The position numbers were made by a program, and so were the translations under genes. The notes beneath the pieces are model-generated. The model worked only from the letters and a program-made list of their open reading frames with translations, was not told the DNA's origin and did not search any database. This document shows, in pieces, positions 57,354-64,000 of a DNA stretch of 64,000 nucleotides. Source of the DNA: Fulvimarina endophytica (GTDB lineage: Bacteria > Pseudomonadota > Alphaproteobacteria > Rhizobiales > Rhizobiaceae); assembly GCF_003403015.1 (NCBI RefSeq), contig NZ_QURL01000002.1, positions 372,001-436,000 of the forward strand. Direction: 5' to 3'. Numbering within the stretch: the first letter of the stretch is position 1; each line of letters opens with the position of its first letter.

Positions 57354-59669
57354 TCAGGCGGCGGGGTCCCGCTCGACCCGCACCGGGATCGACTTGTAGG
57401 CCGGCGTCTTCGACAACTCGTCGCCTTCCATCAGGTCGACCAGCACGTTGCATTCGGGATAATAGCCGGCGAGCGTGCCGCGCGGCACGTCGTAGGGCGT
57501 GACGACGAGGCCGCCGAGGCGGTGGGTGGTCGAGCGGCTTTCCGAAAGATCGTTGACGAGACTGACGGTATCGCCCGGCGAGAACCCGAGTTCGGCGATA
57601 TCCTCCTCGTTCATCAGCACCACGTCGCGCGTGCCCTCGATGCCCCGGAACCTATCCGTATAGCCGTAGATCGTCGTGTTGAACTGATCGTTGGAACGCA
57701 CCGTGATGAGGTTGAAGCGTCCCGCCGTCTCCTCGAACCCCCGTGCGTTGAGCTTCTCGGGAACCCGGATCTCTGCCCGTCCGCTCTCTGTTTCCCAGAT
57801 CCGCTCGCGTGCGGGATTGCCGCGCCAGAAGCCGCCGGGCTCCTTCATGCGGGCGTTGAAGTCACGGAAATCGTCCGGATAGGTCTTTTCGATGAGATCG
57901 CGCACGAGGCCGTAATCGGCGATCCACGCGTCCCACGTGACCTTCGGGTTCTCGGGCAATGTCGCCTTGGCGAGGCGGGCGACGATCTCGAGTTCGCTGA
58001 GAAGGTGCGGCGAGGCGGGATCGCGATGGCCGATGGAGGCGTGGATGTGGGAGAACGAATCCTCCACCGTCACATACTGGTTGCCGGTCTCCTGCTCGTC
58101 CACCTCGGCCCGGCCAAGGCAGGGCAGAATGTAGGCCTCCTTGCCCGGGTGAAGATGCGAGCGATTGAGCTTGGTCGAGATCATCACCGTGAGATCCATG
58201 CCCGACCAGGCCTTCTCGACGCTCTGTCGTTCCGGCAGCGCCCGGCACAGATTGCCGCCGAGGCTGACGATTGCCTTCACCTCACCGGCGAGTGCGGCCT
58301 CCATCGCTTCGGTGACCACATAGCCTTCCTCCATCGGCGGCTCGAAGCCGAAGAGGTCGCGCAGCCTGTCATTGGGAATGAGGCTCGGCTTCTCGGAGAT
58401 GCCGACGGTCCTCTGGCCCTGCACGTTCGAATGGCCGCGCACCGGGCAGCAGCCGGCACCGAGCTTGCCGATATTGCCGCGCATGCACAGGAAGTTGACG
58501 AACATGGAGATGTTCGTCGCCCCCAGCGGGTGCTGGGTCAGGCCCATGCCGTAGACGCCGATGACCCGCTCGGCCTTCGCATAGACGTCGCCGGCCTGGC
58601 GGATATCGTTGCGCGAAAGACCGGTTTCGGCCTCGATCTTCTCCCAGGACGTCTCCCGCAGGAAGGCCTCGAACGCCGCAAAGCCCGTGGTGTGCTCGTC
58701 GAGGAAGGCGGTGTCGAGGATGCGGTCCGCGCCCGTATGCCGTGCCGCGTCATCCCGCTCGAGGACGTGCTTGCAGAGGCCCGTCAAGGCCGCGATGTCG
58801 CTGCCCGCCTTCAGCTGATAGTAATGATCGGAGATCTTCGTCTCGCCGCCGGTCAGCATGTCGACAGGGTCCTGGGGGCTCGTGAAGGCGAGGAGGCCCG
58901 GTTCGCGGAGCGGGTTGAAGGTGACGATCGTGGCGCCACGCTTCTTCGCCTCGGACAGGGGCTTCAGGAAGCGCGGCGAGTTGGTGCCGGGATTCTGGCC
59001 GAAGAAGAAGAAGCAGTCGGTCTCCTTCAGATCCTCCCAGATCACGGTTCCGACCGACGAGCCGATGACCTCCTTGAGGCCGACCGAGGTCGTCTCATGG
59101 CACATGTTGGAACTCTGCGGCAGGTTGTTGTGGCCGTGGAGCCGGGCATAGAGGGCGTAGAGATAGGAGGCTTCGAGGCCGGCATGGCCTGAGGCGTAGA
59201 AGACGCTGCGCTTGGGCTCGATCGCCGAAAGCCGGCTTCCGATCGCGGCGAAAGCCTCCTCCCAGGTGGTGCGCACATAGGTGTCGCGTGCCGCGTCGTA
59301 GCGCATCGGCTCGGTCAGGCGGCCGGTCATCTCCAGTTCGTGATCGGACCAGTCGCGCAGGTCCGATACCGTGTGCGCTTCGAAGAATTCGGGTTCGCAG
59401 CGATCTCTGGTGAGTTCCCAGATCGTCGCCTTGGCGCCGTTCTCGCAGAATTCGAACGGTGCGTGATCGGCCGGCTTCGGCCAGGCGCATGAGGCGCACA
59501 TGAAGCCGCCCGGCTTGTTCTGGCGACGCAGGGTGGCGATCGTCGCAAGCTCGGGTTCGGCGTCCATCGTGACCGCCAGAATGCCGCTGAGCGAGCCCCA
59601 GCCGCCGGCCGGCGCGTCATATTCCGGCTTCTCGATCTCGCCGTCGAAGCGCTCGTCGTTTCTGCTCAT
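57354..59669 (-). CDS. FdhF/YdeP-like molybdopterin oxidoreductase
   Basis: 771 residues, a formate-dehydrogenase-alpha-like enzyme of the YdeP type. N-terminal Fe-S ligands: MCASCAWPKPADHAPFEFC (C-x2-C-x13-C). NLPQSSNMCHETTSVGLKEV (about residue 200) places a Cys where FdhF has its Mo-ligating selenocysteine. GQNPGTNSPRFLKPLSEAK and VRSNDQFNTTIYGYTDRFRG mark the cofactor-binding domains. Formate as substrate is not proven for YdeP, so the name is by family. GGAGAG upstream of the ATG at 59669 supports the start. Downstream of MgtE and FNT genes in the same direction. Confidence 0.85.
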   Translation of the reverse strand: MSRNDERFDGEIEKPEYDAPAGGWGSLSGILAVTMDAEPELATIATLRRQNKPGGFMCASCAWPKPADHAPFEFCENGAKATIWELTRDRCEPEFFEAHTVSDLRDWSDHELEMTGRLTEPMRYDAARDTYVRTTWEEAFAAIGSRLSAIEPKRSVFYASGHAGLEASYLYALYARLHGHNNLPQSSNMCHETTSVGLKEVIGSSVGTVIWEDLKETDCFFFFGQNPGTNSPRFLKPLSEAKKRGATIVTFNPLREPGLLAFTSPQDPVDMLTGGETKISDHYYQLKAGSDIAALTGLCKHVLERDDAARHTGADRILDTAFLDEHTTGFAAFEAFLRETSWEKIEAETGLSRNDIRQAGDVYAKAERVIGVYGMGLTQHPLGATNISMFVNFLCMRGNIGKLGAGCCPVRGHSNVQGQRTVGISEKPSLIPNDRLRDLFGFEPPMEEGYVVTEAMEAALAGEVKAIVSLGGNLCRALPERQSVEKAWSGMDLTVMISTKLNRSHLHPGKEAYILPCLGRAEVDEQETGNQYVTVEDSFSHIHASIGHRDPASPHLLSELEIVARLAKATLPENPKVTWDAWIADYGLVRDLIEKTYPDDFRDFNARMKEPGGFWRGNPARERIWETESGRAEIRVPEKLNARGFEETAGRFNLITVRSNDQFNTTIYGYTDRFRGIEGTRDVVLMNEEDIAELGFSPGDTVSLVNDLSESRSTTHRLGGLVVTPYDVPRGTLAGYYPECNVLVDLMEGDELSKTPAYKSIPVRVERDPAA

Positions 59670-59772
59670 TCGCGTCTCTCCAGACATGGCGGTGGGGGAA
59701 CCGCAACCGAACCGCCGCAACGCGCGGCTGCCGGATGCGTCGCGGCCGTAAGCGGCCGCATATGGCTTGCGT

Positions 59773-61095
59773 TCACACGCCCAGGATGACGCGGGCGACG
59801 AGGAAATAGATGAGCAGCCCGGACGCATCGACGATGGTCGTCACGAAAGGCGCGCTGAAGACGGCGGGGTCGATCGAGAGAACCTTCGCGGCCACCGGCA
59901 TCACGGCGCCGACAAGGGCTGCGAGGGTGCAGATGAAGACGAGCGTGACGGCGACGACGAGGGCGATCGAGGGATCGAAGATCAGAGCAAGGATAGCGTA
60001 GGCGAAGACGGAGACGAGGAGGCCCATGACGAAGCCGGTCCGGGTCTCGCGCCAGGCGATCGCGAGAATGTCGCCCGGCTTCACGTCCTCCACCGCGAGC
60101 GCGCGCACGATGGTCGTCGCCGACTGCGCACCCGCATTGCCGCCGATGCCGATGAGGAGCGGGATGAAGAGAGCCAAAGTCACCACGCTCTCGAGCGTCT
60201 CCTCGAAGGCGTCGAGCACGTTGACCGTGAGGCTCGCGGCGACCGCCAGAACCGAAAGCCAGACGATGCGCGAGCGCACCAGACGGAAGACGGGCACCGA
60301 AAGATAGGGTCTGCCGATCGGCTCCGTGCCGCCGGCGCGAGCGAAGTCCTCGCTGTTCTCGAAGTCGAGAACCTCCATGGCATCGTCGAAGGTCACGATC
60401 CCGACGAGCCGTCCGTCCTCCTCGATCACCGGCACGATCATCAGGTCGGCGGAGGTCATCAGGCGCGCCACGTCCTCCTGATCGTCGGTCACGTGCACGA
60501 AGGGCACGTCCAGCGTGGAGAGATCGGAAATGCGCGTCGACGGCGCAGCGAGCACGATCTGGGCGAGGTCGACGGCGCCAAGGAGGCGCATCTCCGCGTC
60601 GCAGACCGGCATCAGAAATACCGTATCGGCACGCTTCTCGCCGCTTCGGATGGCAAGCAGCGCGTCCTCGGCACTCATCTCGGGCATCAGGCTGACGAAT
60701 TCCGGGCTCATGAGCCGTCCCGCGCTCTTGGCGGGGTAGTCGAGAACGGTGCGCGTCAGCGCCCGTTCTTCCGAACTCAGGGCTTCGAGGAGTGTCCGAC
60801 CGAATTCGGGCGGCACGAATTCCAGCATTCTCGCCCGGTCGTCCGGCTCCATCCGCTCCAGAAAACGGGCGCGCTCGGGAGGCGGGAGTGCCTGCAGGAT
60901 GTCCGACTGGGTGGCCGGGGAGAGAAGGTCGAAGATCCGCGCGGCCTTCTCGGGCGAAATGAGCGTCATGGCGCGGGCGAGCGTCGAAGGCGCGACATGC
61001 TTCGTCCGCTGCACCGCCAGATGGGGCTTGGCCTCCTCCAGCCAGTCTTCGAGCGCTCGTCCCTCCAGCGCGGCGATGTCCTGCATGAAACTCAT
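59773..61095 (-). CDS. mgtE: MgtE-type magnesium transporter
   Basis: 440 residues: MgtE N-domain (about 30-130), tandem CBS domains (about 130-250, VFLMPVCDAEMRLLGAVDLA and IVPVIEEDGRLVGIVTFDDA) and five C-terminal helices with VGAVMPVAAKVLSIDPAVFS and the family GNAGAQSATTIVRALA. A Mg2+ channel gated by intracellular Mg. The start at 61095 begins MSFMQDIAALEGR; the open frame upstream lacks family residues. Confidence 0.92.
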   Translation of the reverse strand: MSFMQDIAALEGRALEDWLEEAKPHLAVQRTKHVAPSTLARAMTLISPEKAARIFDLLSPATQSDILQALPPPERARFLERMEPDDRARMLEFVPPEFGRTLLEALSSEERALTRTVLDYPAKSAGRLMSPEFVSLMPEMSAEDALLAIRSGEKRADTVFLMPVCDAEMRLLGAVDLAQIVLAAPSTRISDLSTLDVPFVHVTDDQEDVARLMTSADLMIVPVIEEDGRLVGIVTFDDAMEVLDFENSEDFARAGGTEPIGRPYLSVPVFRLVRSRIVWLSVLAVAASLTVNVLDAFEETLESVVTLALFIPLLIGIGGNAGAQSATTIVRALAVEDVKPGDILAIAWRETRTGFVMGLLVSVFAYAILALIFDPSIALVVAVTLVFICTLAALVGAVMPVAAKVLSIDPAVFSAPFVTTIVDASGLLIYFLVARVILGV

Positions 61096-61320
61096 CCCCT
61101 CGGTGCCCGCATCTTTGGGCCACCACGATCCGGCGACTGCCATCGAGTGTGCGGGGTGTCGCGGAAGCCCCGGCGACCCGGCTCCGTACGAAACCCCTCC
61201 TGGACACCGATATTGCGGCCCGTTCCTCGACGAAAAGGGCTGGCATGCCGGACGCGACCAGGTTTCGTTCGCCAACGGCCGTGCCGTCGGCGCAGATGGA
61301 ACGGGTCGCCGGGGCCGGCG

Positions 61321-62094
61321 TCATTCGTCGACCCGCTCGATCGTGCCATGGCCGCCACTGAGGACGAGGGCGACGAGGATGCCTCCGATGATGTTTCCGA
61401 CGGTGGCGAGAAGGATGTTGTGCGTCATGTCGAGGACCGAGAACGCGCCGTCGCCCATCGCCCAGCCGATCGGAAGGATCGACATGTTGGCGATCGAATG
61501 TTCGAAACCCGAAGCGACGAAGATCGTGATCGGGCCGATGATCGCGAGAATGCGTCCGGCGACGGATTTCGTGGCCATCGACATCCAGACGGCGAGACAG
61601 ACGAGCATGTTGGCGAGGATGGCCGAGGCGATGATCGCCCAAGAGCCTTTCGCGGCCTTGCTGCTCGCCGTGTCGACCGCAGCCTGGCCCACCGCTCCGT
61701 CGAGGGCATCGCCGCCTCCGGCCGCGATGAAGAGGACGACGATCGCGAGCGATCCGACGAGATTTCCGAGCCAGACGGTGACCCAGCCGTAGAGAACGAG
61801 CGAGGTGTTCAGCCGGCCTTCCAGATCGGGCAGGACCATCATCGTATTGCCGGTAAAGAGCTGTGTTCCCGCGACCATGACGAGGATGAGGCCGACCGAG
61901 AAGACGAGCCCGCCGAGAACCGGTCCACCGCCCGATGCCTCCGCCACGAAGGAGCCGATCGATCCGAAGGCGATGAAGGCGCCGGCGGCGATCGCGAGAA
62001 CGGCCATGTTCGCCGTCTCGCCGAGCGCCTTCTTCTTGAGGATGAGAGGAGCCTTCTCGGCGATATCGGCTCCGGTCGGATCGGCCTTGCTCAT
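61321..62094 (-). CDS. formate/nitrite transporter (FNT) family channel
   Basis: 257 residues with six transmembrane helices, the FNT fold. The region GTQLFTGNTMMVLPDLEG near residue 80 carries the conserved LFTGN loop and LANMLVCLAVWMSMATKS near 165 the second half's Asn-containing loop. Members transport formate, nitrite or hydrosulfide. Its place near a formate-dehydrogenase-like gene suggests formate. A 225-bp gap to mgtE shows nothing recognisable. Confidence 0.9.
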   Translation of the reverse strand: MSKADPTGADIAEKAPLILKKKALGETANMAVLAIAAGAFIAFGSIGSFVAEASGGGPVLGGLVFSVGLILVMVAGTQLFTGNTMMVLPDLEGRLNTSLVLYGWVTVWLGNLVGSLAIVVLFIAAGGGDALDGAVGQAAVDTASSKAAKGSWAIIASAILANMLVCLAVWMSMATKSVAGRILAIIGPITIFVASGFEHSIANMSILPIGWAMGDGAFSVLDMTHNILLATVGNIIGGILVALVLSGGHGTIERVDE

Positions 62095-62586
62095 GGGTCC
62101 CGCTCGCCTCGCTGCGGTTCGCGAAGGGCGCGACGCGGTCGCGGCGCCTCCATTTCGATTTCCTCCGCTAAGTGCGGCACGAGCGCGCAGTTCCAGCGCC
62201 CCTCCTCAGGAAAAGACCGTTCGAACGGAGGTCTTCCGCATCGGATGCGGAACGCTCTTTTCGAATGCGTGATCGAGAATTGCGAAGGGCCGCCACCCGC
62301 GAAGTCGAACGGCGGGCCGATCGTGTTCCTCGCGAGGGCTTCGAGCGGGCTACACGGCGCGTTCGATAAGCCGCCCAAGGCCGAGCCGGCAAGGCTTCGG
62401 CGAGAAATCAAGGGCACGTATCGCGACTGCGCGGCGACAAGGTTCGATAGCCGGCAATGCGCTGGAAGCGGACCGAATTCCGGTGATCGTCACGACTGAT
62501 AACGTTTGCGTAGGGCGCTGGTCGCCGTCGTTCAGAAGTCCTTATCACAGCGGGAAAGCGACGACGCAGACGGGACGGATGGCCGC
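62095..62586. other. intergenic region upstream of FNT and CtaG genes
   Basis: 492 bp between divergent genes. Contains a perfect palindrome ttccgcatc-g-gatgcggaa (62234-62252) about 140 bp upstream of the FNT gene, a possible regulator site. No gene or other structured element is seen. Confidence 0.5.
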
Positions 62587-63312
62587 ATGATGTTCGATGG
62601 CAGTTACTGCGGCACGGCGCCGGCGCTCGGCGACGTCCTCGCCCGATGGAATTTCGAACCCTTCGTTCTTACGGCCCTCGGCGCGGCGGCGATCCTCAGC
62701 TGGCGCAGGGCGAGCCGGGGTGGGGGGATCGCGACCGCTCTTCTCGCGCTCGCTTTCGTTTCGCCGATCTGCGCGGCGAGCGTCGCGCTCTTCTCCGCCC
62801 GCTCGCTGCATCATCTCGTTCTTCTTGCTGCCGCCGGGGCGGGAGCGCTCGCCCTCTCGCCTTCGCTCGTCGGGCGCCTGAGACTGCCTGTTCTCCCGAC
62901 CCTCGTTCTCATGACGGCGGTGCTCTGGGCATGGCATCTGCCGCAGCTCTACGATCTCGCCCTTCGAAACATGGCGGTCTACTGGGCGATGCAGCTCTCG
63001 CTTCTCGCCTCGATTGCGATGTTCTGGATCGCCATCCGCGCCGCAGGTCCGGTCGCCGCCGCGAGCGGCCTCGTCGGCGGTGCGGTTCAGATGGGCTTCC
63101 TCGGTGCGGTCCTCACCTTCGCCCAGCAGCCCTTCTACGAGATCCACCGGCTCGCGGCGCCAACCTGGGGACTGTCGCCGCTCGCCGATCAGCAACTCGC
63201 CGGGCTCGTGATGTGGGTCGGCGGCATGGCGCCCTTCGCGATCGCCGGCGGCCTCATCGCCCATCGGGCCTGGATCGGTCTCGATGCACCGGCAGGCGGG
63301 CGGGCGGCGTGA
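62587..63312 (+). CDS. caa3-type cytochrome c oxidase assembly protein (CtaG family)
   Basis: 241 residues with about six or seven transmembrane helices, of the caa3_CtaG family (unrelated to Cox11). Conserved SARSLHHLVLLAAAGAG, WAWHLPQLYDLALRNM and a C-terminal LAGLVMWVGGMAPFAIAGGL. The His in the helix pattern may bind copper. The ATG at 62587 (MMFDGSYC) begins the family-like sequence. Its stop overlaps a GTG-started CopD-like gene. Confidence 0.85.
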   Translation: MMFDGSYCGTAPALGDVLARWNFEPFVLTALGAAAILSWRRASRGGGIATALLALAFVSPICAASVALFSARSLHHLVLLAAAGAGALALSPSLVGRLRLPVLPTLVLMTAVLWAWHLPQLYDLALRNMAVYWAMQLSLLASIAMFWIAIRAAGPVAAASGLVGGAVQMGFLGAVLTFAQQPFYEIHRLAAPTWGLSPLADQQLAGLVMWVGGMAPFAIAGGLIAHRAWIGLDAPAGGRAA

Positions 63313-63800
63313 TCCTCTCCCTCGTCAAGGCGATCCATATCGCAGCGCTCGTCGTCTGGTGCGCCGGCCTCGTCGCGCTGCCGCTGATGCTCAGCAAGCA
63401 CGAAATCGGCGAGGACCAGAGGCGGTATGCGCGCCTGCGCGTCCTCACCCACGCGACCTATTCCTATATCGTCACGCCCGCGGCGGTCGTCGCGATCACT
63501 GCCGGAACGTTGCTGATCTTCCTCCAGGGCGTCTTCGTGCCCTGGATGTTCGCAAAGCTCGTCGCGGTCGGTCTCCTCGTCGTCCTTCACGCGGTGATCG
63601 GAAAGACCGTCATCGCCATGAGCGAGCGGCGCGGGTCCTTCGAGCCCCGGTCCTCGGTCTGGATGCTCGGCGGCACGCTGGCGACGATGACCCTCGTTCT
63701 CGCTCTCGTGCTCGGCAAGCCGGTCCTTCCATCCCCCGTTCCCGACTGGCTCGAAAGCCCGCGCGAGCGTCACTTACCGGTAGACGAGATCCCGACTTGA
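63309..63800 (+). CDS. CopD-like membrane protein
   Basis: 163 residues with four transmembrane helices in the CopD/DUF2269 arrangement: VKAIHIAALVVWCAGLVALP (with a potential copper-binding His), RVLTHATYSYIVTPAAVVAI, FAKLVAVGLLVVLHAVIGK and LATMTLVLALVLGKPV. Starts with GTG at 63309, overlapping the CtaG gene as GTGA, so the two act together. Its 3' end overlaps the convergent DUF2231 gene by 31 bp. Confidence 0.82.
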   Translation: MILSLVKAIHIAALVVWCAGLVALPLMLSKHEIGEDQRRYARLRVLTHATYSYIVTPAAVVAITAGTLLIFLQGVFVPWMFAKLVAVGLLVVLHAVIGKTVIAMSERRGSFEPRSSVWMLGGTLATMTLVLALVLGKPVLPSPVPDWLESPRERHLPVDEIPT

Positions 63801-64000
63801 TATTCGAAGACCAGCTTTCCGCCGTGCCATCCCGTGAAACCGGCAAATCCGACCGCGAAGGTCGAGATCAGCAGGCCGTAGGGCAGAACCGCCTCTTCGT
63901 AACCGCCGAGCCGGTAGCCCCAATTGGCGCCGAGGATCGACAGAAGCATCACCGCGATGATGAAATGGGTCCAGCTGGCCGAGCGCTGCCTTATGCCCGG
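63770..64000 (-). CDS. DUF2231 family membrane protein, 3' part
   Basis: 77 codons up to the right edge, where the frame is still open. The end of the protein has transmembrane segments and the DUF2231 pattern TGWHGGKLVFEYQVGI, plus ANWGYRLGGYEEAVLPYGLL. Function unknown; the family occurs near heme-copper oxidase and electron-transfer genes. Upstream part lies outside the window. Confidence 0.75.
   Translation of the reverse strand, partial: PGIRQRSASWTHFIIAVMLLSILGANWGYRLGGYEEAVLPYGLLISTFAVGFAGFTGWHGGKLVFEYQVGISSTGK

Overview
The window is a high-GC chromosomal segment of an alphaproteobacterium. Gene content and order place it in the Hyphomicrobiales (Rhizobiales). The diagnostic points are the run nuoA-N / birA / rnj / mce / DUF1467 / proS / lolC / lolD / dnaE, the divK-pleD pair, an RpoH-type sigma factor, DUF3572, and a composite palindromic repeat of the sort common between genes in this order. 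I cannot fix the genus from the sequence. Almost all of it is core genome; I see no phage, insertion sequence, integrase or CRISPR array.

Region by region. 1-3.9 kb: the end of a UbiH/Coq6-type hydroxylase, a 52-aa membrane protein, folD, pth and rplY (the last with a structured leader). 3.96 kb: tRNA-Asp. 4.4-24.6 kb: the complex I operon, nuoA to nuoN, carrying two non-canonical passengers (a GFA-domain gene between nuoC and nuoD, a 68-aa membrane protein between nuoH and nuoI) and a 603-bp structured spacer between nuoD and nuoE. It continues into birA, rnj, mce and a DUF1467 gene. 24.6-32.5 kb: a candidate small RNA opposite the proS promoter, proS, the lipoprotein exporter genes lolC/lolD, a tiny SOS-box-controlled membrane peptide, and dnaE. 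32.5-36.7 kb: dinB with a HAD-like and a DUF3572 gene, then divergent divK-pleD (cell-cycle signalling and c-di-GMP). 36.7-40.8 kb: a 1-kb stretch without a recognisable gene, rpmG, rpoH, a RluD-type pseudouridine synthase, a small membrane protein and tRNA-Glu. 41.2-43.5 kb: a copper / cytochrome-oxidase assembly cluster (SCO1, a Cox11-like protein that has lost one copper-ligand cysteine, a DUF2946-like protein, PCuAC). 44-47.4 kb: a sulfate ABC transporter (sbp-cysTWA). 47.5-51.5 kb: an unusual three-gene operon of a FeeM-like N-acyl amino acid synthase, an isoprenylcysteine-methyltransferase-like membrane enzyme and a GGDEF-EAL protein, divergent from a small RMF-like gene. 51.6-57.2 kb: an AI-2E family protein, a zinc metallopeptidase, and a FecCD-type importer behind a cobalamin riboswitch. 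57.3-62.1 kb: a YdeP/FdhF-like molybdopterin oxidoreductase, an MgtE-type transporter and a formate/nitrite channel. 62.6-64 kb: a caa3-type CtaG, a CopD-like membrane protein and the end of a DUF2231 protein.

Functionally the window is dominated by respiration (complex I, oxidase copper delivery, a formate-type dehydrogenase with a possible formate channel), replication and repair (dnaE, dinB, an SOS micropeptide) and cyclic-di-GMP / cell-cycle control. The best candidates for undescribed biology are the FeeM-methyltransferase-GGDEF/EAL operon, the LexA-box micropeptide upstream of dnaE, the leftward small RNA next to proS, and the small genes embedded in the nuo operon. All identifications come from reading the sequence; no database search was run.
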